A stretch of DNA of 46,471 nucleotides, taken from CAYWIT01 sp964458415 (GTDB taxonomy: Bacteria > Pseudomonadota > Alphaproteobacteria > Micavibrionales > UBA2020). Shown here piece after piece: positions 1 through 6,856 of the stretch. Position 1 is the first letter of the stretch, and each line of letters opens with the position of its first letter. The position numbers and the translations under genes were made by a program. The DNA lies in NCBI GenBank assembly GCA_964458415.1, contig CAYWIT010000020.1, positions 1-46,471 on the forward strand, written 5' to 3'. A model generated the notes under the pieces. That model was not told the DNA's origin. It saw only the letters and a list, made by a program, of their open reading frames with translations, and made no database searches.

Positions 1-857
1 AAGGCTTCAGCGGCGGTCAGGATTTCCGCGTCCGACCAGCCACGCCCGATCCAGTGGGCGATCAGGCGCAAGGCGGTGTTGTGCCAGTTCTGGCCTGTCT
101 TGATGGCGTCGAGCGCCGTGGCAACCGCACGCGGATCGCCAGAGCCGATATTCAGGCCGCTGATCGCTTGCGCCGCCGCTACGGACGGCGTGGTATCGGG
201 CGGGAAGGATTTGGCAAGCTGGCCTTCGTAATAAAATTGCGGGCGACCGTCCTTGAAGTCCTGAAATTCCGTATTCTCCTGGATGCGCCCTGGTTTGACG
301 GCCCATGCGACCGTTCCGGCCAGACGCATGACACGGGAGGGGTTAACGACTGTGGTATCGCCCTCAAAAGCCGCAGCAAGGGCTGTATTTTGCCGCCTGA
401 CGCGCTCCAGATTGCGGTCAGGAGCTTCCAGCCGCCACCACAATTGGGCGCGGACATGGGGGTATCTGCCTGTCACGACCACGCAGGTGGGCGGGCTGCC
501 GTTGTAGCGGGTTTTGGCGGCATTTGCCGCGCCCTCTTTGTCGATGTCGACATAATAGGCGGGCATGGCCAGTACATCGGTATCGGCAGCACGGCGGTCG
601 CGGGGCGTGTCGGGCTTACGCAGTGCCGCGCCGACATAAATATTCTGATTTGGGATGGCATTTTGGGCGGCGGCAAATTCGACCGCTTCGTCCAGTTCTT
701 CCGTACCGAACAGGCGGGCGTGTTTCAGCTTGCCGTCGGTGGCATCGGTATAGGCAATTTCAATTAAACCGTCATGACAACCATCGAGGTTTCCACTGAA
801 CAAATGTTCGAGGTGGAGTCTCATCGTTTCTGTCGTGGAAATCCCCGATGGTGTCAT
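1..857 (-). CDS. Archaeo-eukaryotic-type primase (prim-pol), 3' end outside window
   Basis: This reading frame stays open from an ATG at 857 to the left edge, giving about 285 residues without a stop. The N-terminal part is nondescript. From about residue 101 it shows an AEP-like pattern: YYVDIDKEG (candidate metal ligands D104 and D106), TGRYPHVRAQLWWRL with H134 in the motif II position, then D167 and NPSRVMRLAGT at 172-182. That order fits primases of phages, plasmids and integrative elements, which start DNA synthesis at an origin and are often fused to a C-terminal helicase. Any helicase would lie beyond the window. It follows the 212-aa gene by 16 bp, with an AAGG ribosome-binding site, so it is probably the last visible cistron of this module. 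The family call is by motif only. Confidence 0.75.
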   Translation of the reverse strand, partial: MTPSGISTTETMRLHLEHLFSGNLDGCHDGLIEIAYTDATDGKLKHARLFGTEELDEAVEFAAAQNAIPNQNIYVGAALRKPDTPRDRRAADTDVLAMPAYYVDIDKEGAANAAKTRYNGSPPTCVVVTGRYPHVRAQLWWRLEAPDRNLERVRRQNTALAAAFEGDTTVVNPSRVMRLAGTVAWAVKPGRIQENTEFQDFKDGRPQFYYEGQLAKSFPPDTTPSVAAAQAISGLNIGSGDPRAVATALDAIKTGQNWHNTALRLIAHWIGRGWSDAEILTAAEA

Positions 858-873
858 GCAGCCTTCGCTTCAA

Positions 874-1512
874 TTAGAATTCAGCCGTGGACAGCGGATT
901 GGCGGCGGGTGCGGCCTGTTGCTGTACGGGCGGCGGTGCAGAGGCTGGCGCGGCAGCGGTCTGCGGTTGCGCGGCATTGCCAGAGCGCCAGACATCGCCA
1001 GCCTCAACGGGCGAGACATCGGGCAAATCCACCGGACGCTCGACCCATTTGACGATCTGGAGTTTCGGGCGATAATTCGTGCCGTACTTATCTTTCATCG
1101 CCTCCGATCCGGTGCATTCGATGACCGGAATTTGGCCAGGGTATTTGCCCTGATCGGCTTCGTATTGCTGGTAGACATCGCGGATCGCGTTGCTCATGTG
1201 GATGGAGGCCGAAGACAGTTCGGCAAAGCCGCCGAAGAACTTCTGGCTGAAGACCGCCAGCACGAAGCCGCGACGGAAATCCGCGCCAGGGCTGGGAGCC
1301 ATATGGTCAAGAGATGGATCAATCACACGTTCCGGCGCCTGACCTTCACGGAAGCACAGCCAGCCAGTGGCGATATTCTTGAAGTCCGCAAGGAAGGTGG
1401 GACGCTGGATTTCGACGTCGCCGTCCTGGCCCTTGGCGAACCATTTGTCTGCTTTGGAATTGTATTTCGCGTAAGGCTTGATCGTGCCGGATGCACCAAT
1501 ATTGAGTGCCAT
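874..1512 (-). CDS. Putative phage-type ssDNA-binding protein
   Basis: The 212-aa protein has a compact N-terminal domain of about 165 residues, rich in aromatic residues and beta-strand-like stretches (for example YNSKADKWFAKG and FLADFKNIATGWLCF). A low-complexity Ala/Pro/Gln linker follows and the protein ends in NPLSTAEF. A folded domain, a disordered linker and a short C-terminal tip ending in Phe is the layout of many ssDNA-binding proteins, but this tip is less acidic than the classical one. Similar proteins occur beside PD-(D/E)XK nucleases in alphaproteobacterial phages, as here. It lies between the nuclease and primase genes, where a replication ssDNA-binding protein is expected. 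The function is inferred from layout and neighbours; no diagnostic catalytic motif is seen. Confidence 0.6.
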   Translation of the reverse strand: MALNIGASGTIKPYAKYNSKADKWFAKGQDGDVEIQRPTFLADFKNIATGWLCFREGQAPERVIDPSLDHMAPSPGADFRRGFVLAVFSQKFFGGFAELSSASIHMSNAIRDVYQQYEADQGKYPGQIPVIECTGSEAMKDKYGTNYRPKLQIVKWVERPVDLPDVSPVEAGDVWRSGNAAQPQTAAAPASAPPPVQQQAAPAANPLSTAEF

Positions 1513-1554
1513 TTTTAGTTTCCTTTCATGGTTGGTTTTGGGAGGTGGTGGTTT

Positions 1555-2331
1555 TTAGAAGCCGAATACTTTTTCGCCGTCCGCGCGCGTCTGCGGATTC
1601 GACCAGTAAAAGCTCTCGTAGTTCGGGCAGACGATGCCTGCCAGTTCCTTGGCGTCTTTCGACAGCGACAGGAAGCGGTGAAGGCGCAGCGCGATTTGCC
1701 TCAGCGCGTTCATGTGACGCTCACGCTCCTCGCCTGACATTTCGTGGACGACCACGGCCTTGTTGTCTTTTTTGCTGGGCGTCGGCTTGGCGTAGCAAAA
1801 GCGCATACCGTAGTTGCCGTGGGCATGGGCGTAGATCGCGCCCTGCCGTCCGTGTGCTTCGGATATTTTGCCGGGCAGACGCTCACTGGTTTTGAGATCG
1901 ACAATCATGCCATGCTGGTCGAAGCGCCAATCGATGAAACCGATGATCGGGACGGACACGCCTTCCAGCGTGACGCTGATTTTGTCCTGATAGGCCGTGG
2001 GTGTGCCGTAAAGGCGAAGCTCGGCTGCGGCATAACGGACGTAGCTGGCGATGTTCTTGCGTTCATCCTCGCGGTTGGTATCCGGCACCAGCACCATTTC
2101 CGCATCGTATTGACGCTCGGCTTCTGCGATGCAAGCTTCGATGGACAAATGCGGTTGCATCAGCGCCATGTGGACGCCGCCTTCAACGGCCTTGCCGCGG
2201 GCCATCGCCGCATTGCTGCCGTGTTTTATGCCCAGCAGGCGTTCCAAAACCCACAGGGCGGGTTCGGCGGCGTAGAGATTGAGGGATGAGGCCGAGAGAT
2301 GCTCGATGCCGTGATGAATAAAGATGTTCAT
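1555..2331 (-). CDS. PD-(D/E)XK superfamily nuclease (RecB/Cas4-like, phage type)
   Basis: The 258-aa protein begins with LSASSLNLYAAEP, the opening seen in RecB- and Cas4-like nucleases. It then has ARGKAVEGG with a conserved-type Glu (E50), GFIDWRF (D134) and IVDLKTS (D145 and K147). Together these form the PD-(D/E)XK metal-dependent nuclease signature. Phage members of this group process DNA ends for recombination or replication. No iron-sulphur cysteine cluster of the Cas4 type is visible, and no CRISPR array or cas gene is nearby, so a recombination exonuclease is the better reading. Its ATG overlaps the stop of the HTH gene by 4 bp, which suggests translational coupling. The ssDNA-binding candidate follows after 42 bp. 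Confidence 0.8.
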   Translation of the reverse strand: MNIFIHHGIEHLSASSLNLYAAEPALWVLERLLGIKHGSNAAMARGKAVEGGVHMALMQPHLSIEACIAEAERQYDAEMVLVPDTNREDERKNIASYVRYAAAELRLYGTPTAYQDKISVTLEGVSVPIIGFIDWRFDQHGMIVDLKTSERLPGKISEAHGRQGAIYAHAHGNYGMRFCYAKPTPSKKDNKAVVVHEMSGEERERHMNALRQIALRLHRFLSLSKDAKELAGIVCPNYESFYWSNPQTRADGEKVFGF

Positions 2332-2561
2332 ATCGTCGCCTCCGTTGCGTTGGAGGTGGACGCGCTATGATTGGAAATAGCGGTATTGCCGACCCGCAGC
2401 CCTTGACGTTCAAAGTCCTGAATGTCCGCCATGCGGTACAGGATGCGGCTGCCGACCTTGACGTATTTAGGGCCGACCCCTTTGCAGCGCCATTTTTCGA
2501 GAGTTTTGGGGGCAAGCTGCCAGCGTCTGCCCAATTGGTGTGCGGTGATATAATGATCCAT
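2328..2561 (-). CDS. Excisionase-like helix-turn-helix protein
   Basis: This 77-aa protein has one winged-HTH domain of the MerR/excisionase/AlpA kind at about residues 5-52: a YITAHQLGRRWQLAPKTLEKW recognition segment followed by KYVKVGSRILYRMADIQDFE, the wing and final helix. The last 25 residues are Asn/Ser/Thr-rich and probably disordered. Such proteins act as excisionases or small activators on mobile elements. It is the first gene of the nuclease, ssDNA-binding and primase operon, and overlaps the nuclease gene by 4 bp. Its start codon sits directly beside an inverted repeat and heptamer array shared with the recombinase operon, so the two operons are probably regulated together. Confidence 0.75.
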   Translation of the reverse strand: MDHYITAHQLGRRWQLAPKTLEKWRCKGVGPKYVKVGSRILYRMADIQDFERQGLRVGNTAISNHSASTSNATEATI

Positions 2562-2562
2562 G

Positions 2563-2662
2563 ATGAGAACCTCTTCGCGGTTGCGTTGTGGTTCTCATTG
2601 GGGAGGATTCGAAATGCCTAAAACAGCCGCCTAAAACCCACCTAAAACTAAATAATTTTAGG
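2563..2662 (-). repeat. Copy 1 of a shared leader/operator repeat
   Basis: This 100-bp unit lies directly upstream of the HTH gene start at 2561. It contains the inverted repeat ATGAGAACC (2563-2571) and GGTTCTCAT (2590-2598) around an 18-nt loop. After 18 bp come three CCTAAAA heptamers at 2617-2623, 2630-2636 and 2641-2647, and one inverted TTTTAGG at 2656-2662. A second copy lies at 7023-7122 with the same spacing throughout. The inverted heptamer overlaps the stop codon of the neighbouring 241-aa gene. The copies agree most in the heptamers, the hairpin arms and the element spacings, which suggests regulator binding sites and a leader hairpin. Confidence 0.8.
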
Positions 2663-3383
2663 CGGTCGCTGTTTTTGTATTTTCACTCGCAGCAGAGGCC
2701 ATTGGCTTGCGGTACTCTCTGTAGTTGGCGCGAATGGCGTTCATGATAGCCTTGGATTTGGGTGGTTGTGCGCCCTGGATATTCTCTACTGCCCACAGTT
2801 CAAGCGCATCTGCTTCTTTTTGAAGAGATGAAGCGACAGCGTTTTTTTGACAACGATGCGCGAATTCCCGCATGATCATGTGCATGACGCTGGGGCGCCC
2901 ACCAAAAGAGGGGGCTGTTGTCGCGGCGCTTGAAATCTGCGTCGGTTCAATACCGTGCGTTTTTTCAAATTTGTCCCGCGTAGCACGAGAAATAACAAGA
3001 TCTTCAATGCCGACAACAGGCGGCTTATGATTGCGGTGAACTTTTATGGCTTCATCGGTATGAGGGATGCGAAACAGAACCACAGATTGCGGGGAGGATG
3101 AAAAAATTTTTCTCAGCTCATCAGGTTCAACAATCGCATATCCTTTATAGGTGCTGACACCTGCTTGCATATGCGCGACGAGACCATCTACTGTGCGAGT
3201 TCTGCGGGAAATCAGAACCATCATCTCATCCAGCCAGGTCTGGATTTCGAGCATCCCCTGTTCCGCGAAATAGCGCAGGTCGGCGCCAGTAATATTCCAG
3301 CGACCTATGATCTCTTGTAAGTAAAAATAATCCTTTTCTGGCAATGACATAGCTTTGCACACCCGAATAATTAGTGATTCCAT
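2658..3383 (-). CDS. Mobile-element protein of unknown function
   Basis: The 241-aa soluble protein has no motif I recognise. The N-terminal third (about residues 12-60) contains SLPEKDYFYLQEIIGRWNITGADLRYFAEQG, which resembles a helical DNA-binding segment of the kind that reads growth or lysogeny state. The C-terminal part is rich in Ala, Ser and Lys. The ATG at 3383 abuts a perfect 24-bp palindrome, and a third half-site, ATTAGTG at 3370-3376, lies inside the first codons. No ribosome-binding site is visible between the palindrome and the ATG, so translation may start on a leaderless or poorly bound message. Its stop codon lies within the shared repeat. It diverges from the UmuD-like gene and may be the target of that protein. 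Confidence 0.65.
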   Translation of the reverse strand: MESLIIRVCKAMSLPEKDYFYLQEIIGRWNITGADLRYFAEQGMLEIQTWLDEMMVLISRRTRTVDGLVAHMQAGVSTYKGYAIVEPDELRKIFSSSPQSVVLFRIPHTDEAIKVHRNHKPPVVGIEDLVISRATRDKFEKTHGIEPTQISSAATTAPSFGGRPSVMHMIMREFAHRCQKNAVASSLQKEADALELWAVENIQGAQPPKSKAIMNAIRANYREYRKPMASAASENTKTATA

Positions 3384-3407
3384 CTTGATTAGTGTACACT
3401 AATCAAG
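3384..3407. promoter_or_regulatory. Perfect 24-bp palindromic operator candidate
   Basis: The left arm CTTGATTAGTGT is followed directly by its exact reverse complement, with no loop. A loopless palindrome suits a dimeric DNA-binding protein better than an RNA hairpin. An extra half-site, ATTAGTG, occurs 18 bp away at 3370-3376. The site lies between two divergent genes and touches the start codon of the 241-aa gene, so a bound protein would block that gene and probably also affect the UmuD-like gene starting at 3454. It does not match the usual alphaproteobacterial LexA box (GTTC-N7-GTTC). Confidence 0.75.
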
Positions 3408-3453
3408 TAGGTTTTTTGAGTCAATCATTTTTACGATTCATACAGGAGTGTGC

Positions 3454-3978
3454 GTGTCACACGGTGGAACCAGAAAAAAAGCGGGGCGTCCTTTTGGGCG
3501 CGGCCCGTGGCGAGAAAAAACAAAGCCCATACGCATACCGTTGAGTTTGTTCGATGACGTCAAGACGTTCTTGAAGATGCGGGGCTATCGCATACCCTTG
3601 TACTCATCTCGCATTCCGGCCGGATCACCAACAACGCCTGTAGACGACATCGAACGTATGGTGGATTTGAATAGCCTCTTGTTAAAGAATCCTGAGAGCT
3701 GCTTCCTTTTACGCGTTAGTGGAGATTCGATGATCAAAGCTTGCATTTATGATGGCGATCTTCTTATCGTGAATAGAAAAATGGAAGCGGCGAATGGCGT
3801 TATTGTCGCCGCTATGGTTGATGGGGAAGCCACCGTCAAAAGATTTAAAAAAGACACCAAAGGTCGTGTCACGCTTTTGCCTGAAAATGATGAATATACC
3901 CCCATCAAAATTTCGGAGGATCAATCCTTTGAGATTGCAGGTGTTGTGGTAGCCGCCATCCACAGTTTTTATCGTTAA
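3454..3978 (+). CDS. UmuD/LexA-type self-cleaving S24 protein with DNA-binding-like N-terminus
   Basis: The 174-aa protein ends in a complete S24 peptidase domain. The cleavage site is Ala56-Gly57 (PAGSP), the nucleophile Ser92 (SGDSM) and the general base Lys129 (VKRF). The spacings of 36 and 37 residues equal those of E. coli UmuD (C24, S60, K97). The N-terminus is longer than in UmuD: GGTRKKAGRPFGRG resembles an AT-hook and KTKPIRIPLSLFDDVKTFL resembles a ribbon-helix-helix strand and helix. RecA-stimulated self-cleavage would then separate a DNA-binding part from the core. GTG at 3454 is preferred because GGAG at 3445-3448 is well spaced from it; GTG at 3448 overlaps that site. No umuC partner lies in the window, so a repressor or SOS-sensor role is more likely than a polymerase accessory one. 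Confidence 0.85.
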   Translation: MSHGGTRKKAGRPFGRGPWREKTKPIRIPLSLFDDVKTFLKMRGYRIPLYSSRIPAGSPTTPVDDIERMVDLNSLLLKNPESCFLLRVSGDSMIKACIYDGDLLIVNRKMEAANGVIVAAMVDGEATVKRFKKDTKGRVTLLPENDEYTPIKISEDQSFEIAGVVVAAIHSFYR

Positions 3979-4033
3979 TTCTTAGAAATCATATGGTTGC
4001 CATTATCTTGGCGATCCATTAACCTAATCTTGC

Positions 4034-4228
4034 AAACGGCGAAAAAGGCCGTTTCGGGGATTCGTAACCCCCCTTCCTAGACGGAACTTGCATCATCCGC
4101 AGTTGATGCCCTCTCGACCTATGCGGTCGGGGAGGCGGCGGAATACAATAGCGCTTGCGTGAATACGTTGCGCCGTTCTAGGACGGTTTTACGAACTCCC
4201 CGATCACCAGAGGAAACTCTGGTGATCG
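4034..4228 (+). ncRNA. Candidate structured RNA / leader, multibranched
   Basis: Several helices can be drawn from the sequence. AAACGGC (4034-4040) pairs with GCCGTTT (4048-4054). GGGG (4056-4059) pairs with CCCC (4068-4071). CCTAGA (4076-4081) pairs with TCTAGG (4177-4182) and closes three abutting hairpins: GCATCA/TGATGC (4090-4109), CCTC-CGACC/GGTCG-GAGG (4110-4135) and CGGCG/CGCCG (4136-4175). The region ends in a perfect 12-bp stem with a GAAA tetraloop (4201-4228) followed by TTTGGTTT, which may be a terminator. CTCCCCG at 4196-4202 could instead pair with CGGGGAG at 4128-4134, a possible switch. The ribosome-binding site of the 136-aa gene lies just downstream. It could be a cis-acting leader or an independent small RNA. 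I do not recognise the family. Confidence 0.55.
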
Positions 4229-4251
4229 TTTGGTTTCTGGAGGAGTTTTTT

Positions 4252-4662
4252 ATGGCGCAAAGTGATGATGGCAATCTGTTGAATGCTTTGTACGCGCTGC
4301 CGAATGGCCATCTTATCATCGCCAACGAGTTACAGGACATGGCGATATTCCGCGAACCCTACGAGCATTTTATCGATGTTCCTGACGATGCGCGTAGCGC
4401 TTGGCGGCGGGCTGCGGAGATTTTAAGGGCAATTGGGGATCAGAGCGAGGGGCAGATGGAAAAAGACGTCGACATGCTGCGTATCATGGAAGAGCAAAAA
4501 GTAGATGAAGAGCAAATTAAGATTGTCATCCGTGAGCTACGCATGATGGCCGAAGGTGTGGATCGATACAGCGGCTTTAAAGGGGCGTCTCAATGGACGA
4601 AGAATGTCTGGTACGCTGCTGCCGAAATGCTGGAGCATCGGTTACAGCAGGTTTTGCACTAG
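4252..4662 (+). CDS. Unknown 136-aa helical protein after the structured RNA
   Basis: The start at ATG 4252 is supported by GGAGGAG at 4239-4245; the frame is open from a GTG at 4159, but that part runs through the RNA structures. The product is acidic and largely helical. RSAWRRAAEILRAIGDQ at about residues 48-64 is followed by a Glu/Lys/Met-rich helix with MEEQKVDEEQIKIVIREL, and the C-terminal helix ends in EHRLQQVLH. There is no signal peptide, membrane segment or catalytic motif that I recognise. The stop codon overlaps that of the convergent HTH gene by 4 bp at CTAG. Its position after the structured region and near the self-cleaving regulator suggests a mobile-element accessory function, perhaps expressed under stress. 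Confidence 0.65.
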   Translation: MAQSDDGNLLNALYALPNGHLIIANELQDMAIFREPYEHFIDVPDDARSAWRRAAEILRAIGDQSEGQMEKDVDMLRIMEEQKVDEEQIKIVIRELRMMAEGVDRYSGFKGASQWTKNVWYAAAEMLEHRLQQVLH

Positions 4663-5054
4663 CCTGCGGCAGGAAAGCCGAACCGCTCCCGTTGTTTAGA
4701 CCATACCTCTGAAAAGGCGGGCATCAAATCGATCACGCGCAGGGATTTGGGTTGGCGTCCATCGAGAATGGCTTGTTTTATATCGGGCGCGAGGGAGTTT
4801 AGGCGCAAGATTCGGCTGGCGTAGGACGTGGTGACTTTTTCTTTCTCGGCCAGCTCCGCCACATTGCGGCAACGTCCCATTTCAATCAGTTTTTGCCAAC
4901 GCCATGCCTTGATGAGCGCCAGAATCATGTTGGGGTCGGCCTGACGTGCCATAGAAAGGTCTTGATCCTTTGCGCCTGGGGGCGCAAATACCAGTTTTCG
5001 CGCGCCTTGTTTCTTGAAGCATACTGGCACTTGTATTGTGAATGTTTCGCTCAT
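4659..5054 (-). CDS. ParB/KorB-like HTH protein, last cistron of recombinase operon
   Basis: The 131-aa protein contains NVAELAEKEKVTTSYASRILRLNSLAPDIKQAILDG at about residues 63-98, matching the helix-turn-helix core of ParB/KorB-type DNA-binding proteins. A short basic segment, RQPKSLRVIDLM, follows. It has neither the ParB CTPase N-terminal motif nor a dimerisation tail, so it is not a partition ParB. Proteins of this kind commonly follow large serine recombinases in alphaproteobacteria. Its ATG overlaps the recombinase stop codon (ATGA), so the two are probably made together. A recombination-directionality factor or an operon regulator are both possible. Confidence 0.7.
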   Translation of the reverse strand: MSETFTIQVPVCFKKQGARKLVFAPPGAKDQDLSMARQADPNMILALIKAWRWQKLIEMGRCRNVAELAEKEKVTTSYASRILRLNSLAPDIKQAILDGRQPKSLRVIDLMPAFSEVWSKQRERFGFPAAG

Positions 5055-6406
5055 GCAGCATCCTCCGTCCGGTTCTTTCTATAGGCCAGTAGCTCCTGCG
5101 CCATGCGCCCCAAACCTTCGGTTTTGAATTTGATATCGACACGTTCCGTAAAGACATCGACCCGTTCCAACAAAAGCTCAAGGATGCGTCGCTGTTCGGC
5201 GGGGAAAAGCTCAGACCAGAGGGCTTCGAGATTCTGCAGGGCTTCGGTGATGTCCTGCTCGGTCAGGCTTTCATCCAGCTTCCGTGCCGCCAGCCATGTT
5301 TGAGCGACCATCTTCGGGCTTTGGATCAGGGGTTTGATCTGCTCAAAGACGACCCTTTCAAGTTCTGCCGCAGGGACGCGCCCCAATGGGCAATCCGTGC
5401 ATTTGAGCGTCAGGTGCTTGCTCCCTGCGTAATAATTATAGGCTTTCCCTTTTTTGCGCGTTCCGCAGGGTGACATGGTCGATTGACAACCGCCGCAAGC
5501 AGCAAGGCCGCGCAGGATGGCGGGTTGCTTGCATCGGCTGGCGTGACCACGCACACGAGGGGAGATTTGCAAAATAGAATGTGCTTCCCTCCAAATATTC
5601 CGCGAAATGATCGCTTCATGTTGCCCAGGATAGACCGCGCCCTTGTGCGGCATATCCCCGACATACACCGCATTCTTCAGAATGCGATAGATGTAGCCCT
5701 TGCAAACCAAATTTCCGTGGCGCAATTCCCCTTTTTGGGTTGTGAACGTCTTTGTCCTGACGCCCTTTTCGCGTAATTCTTTTGCAAGGTTTGTCATTGA
5801 TTTCAGGGTCAGGAAGCGGGAAAAAATATGCTTTATGATTTCTGCCTCTTTGGGGTTCACGATGAGCTTGCGGTTCTCTACATCGTATCCCAGCGGCGGG
5901 TGTCCACCCATCCACATGCCTTTTCNNNNNNNNNNGGCGGCGACCTTATCGCGGATGCGTTCTCCTGTAACTTCGCGCTCAAACTGTGCGAAGGAAAGAA
6001 GGATATTCAGCGTGAGTCGCCCCATCGATGATGTCGTGTTGAATTGCTGGGTTACCGAGACGAAAGATACGTTGTGCTGGTCAAAAACCGTGACCAGTTG
6101 CGAGAAGTCCATGAGAGATCGCGTCAGGCGGTCGATCTTATAGACAACGACAACGTCGATGAGGTTATTTTTAATGTCAGCCAGAAGGCGTTTCAGCGCA
6201 GGGCGATCCATGTTGCCGCCAGAAAAGCCACCGTCATCGTAATGGTCGTCCACCAGCGTCCAGCCTTCGTGCCGTTGCGAGAGAATAAAAGCCTCTGCCG
6301 CATCGCGCTGGGCATCAAGTGTGTTATATTCCATGTCCAACCCTTCCTCGGTGGACTTGCGGGTGTAGATGGCACAGCGAATACGTTTTTTTACAGTCTC
6401 TTTCAT
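5051..6406 (-). CDS. Large serine recombinase (resolvase/integrase), contains assembly gap
   Basis: The 451-aa product has an N-terminal resolvase domain with catalytic Ser18 in YTRKSTEE and the KIDRLTRS segment, and then a recombinase domain beginning near GMWMGGHPPLGYD. A zinc-ribbon follows with CGGC and CTDC pairs, and the C-terminus is a coiled-coil-like helix. Such enzymes join attP and attB through a Ser-DNA intermediate and can integrate or excise the element without host factors. ATG 6406 is chosen because it overlaps the DUF2924 stop (ATGA) and begins MKETVKKRIR; the upstream extension is not conserved-looking. Ten Ns at 5926-5935 fall between VAA and KGMWMGG, just after the catalytic domain. 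The frame is kept if the gap is really 10 bp, or any length equal to 1 modulo 3. Confidence 0.9.
   Translation of the reverse strand: MKETVKKRIRCAIYTRKSTEEGLDMEYNTLDAQRDAAEAFILSQRHEGWTLVDDHYDDGGFSGGNMDRPALKRLLADIKNNLIDVVVVYKIDRLTRSLMDFSQLVTVFDQHNVSFVSVTQQFNTTSSMGRLTLNILLSFAQFEREVTGERIRDKVAAXXXXKGMWMGGHPPLGYDVENRKLIVNPKEAEIIKHIFSRFLTLKSMTNLAKELREKGVRTKTFTTQKGELRHGNLVCKGYIYRILKNAVYVGDMPHKGAVYPGQHEAIISRNIWREAHSILQISPRVRGHASRCKQPAILRGLAACGGCQSTMSPCGTRKKGKAYNYYAGSKHLTLKCTDCPLGRVPAAELERVVFEQIKPLIQSPKMVAQTWLAARKLDESLTEQDITEALQNLEALWSELFPAEQRRILELLLERVDVFTERVDIKFKTEGLGRMAQELLAYRKNRTEDAA
5926..5935. other. Assembly gap (10 N)
   Basis: Ten undetermined bases interrupt the recombinase gene at the join of the catalytic and recombinase domains. 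Related recombinases have SKKKG-like residues here, one codon fewer than the placeholder allows, so the true gap may be shorter than 10 bp. Integrity of the gene cannot be judged until this is resolved. Confidence 0.98.
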
Positions 6407-6855
6407 GCTGATTTCCTCTTGGCTGGCTGGGTCAGGCCAAAGAAGGCGGGGCCGGACACCCATGTTCCGGTGATTTCATTGGCGATCTGTGTTAGGCTTT
6501 TGTACCGTTTGCCGTTATGTTCAAATTCACCATCTGCCAAGGCGGTAATGTGATATTCGACCCCTTTATATTCGCGGAGCAGCTTTGTCCCTGCGGCAAT
6601 TTTCATGAGGCTTTTTGATTTGGGGCGGAGACGGTCGTTGCGCTGCTGTTTGTCCAAGGCTTCCAGCCGCTTGTCGACAGCTTCCGAACCGCCCATCGCC
6701 AATTCCTGGATGCGGTATGCGAGGCGCCGCTGAAGATATGCGCGATAGACTTGCGGCGGCGGTGCGCCAAAAAGTTCTTCCCATAGCTCCCGCAATTCGA
6801 ACGGTGTCATCTGGGGAAGTTTTGATATTTGGGACAGGACAGTTTCTTTTTGCAT
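6403..6855 (-). CDS. DUF2924 family protein, recombinase partner
   Basis: The 150-aa protein matches the DUF2924 layout: a helical N-terminus with MTPFELRELWEELFGAPPP, a basic middle with RRLAYRIQELAMGG, and a C-terminal LREYKGVEYHITALADGEFEHNGKRYKSLTQIANEITG. The last part resembles the small domain that recognises modified or specific DNA in other families. DUF2924 genes very often sit immediately upstream of large serine recombinases in alphaproteobacteria. The start at 6855 has AAGGAG seven bases upstream. The stop overlaps the recombinase start by 4 bp, and the 54-aa gene ends one base upstream of the start. A role in recombination directionality or att-site choice is plausible but unproven. 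Confidence 0.88.
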   Translation of the reverse strand: MQKETVLSQISKLPQMTPFELRELWEELFGAPPPQVYRAYLQRRLAYRIQELAMGGSEAVDKRLEALDKQQRNDRLRPKSKSLMKIAAGTKLLREYKGVEYHITALADGEFEHNGKRYKSLTQIANEITGTWVSGPAFFGLTQPAKRKSA

Positions 6856-6856
6856 G

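Noticed and set aside
54..1518. Long plus-strand open frames opposite the primase and ssDNA-binding genes
   Set aside because: They mirror the minus-strand genes in GC-rich DNA, have no ribosome-binding site and no recognisable protein content.
1555..2331. Cas4 and a CRISPR locus
   Set aside because: No cysteine cluster, no repeats and no other cas gene; phage-type nuclease fits better.
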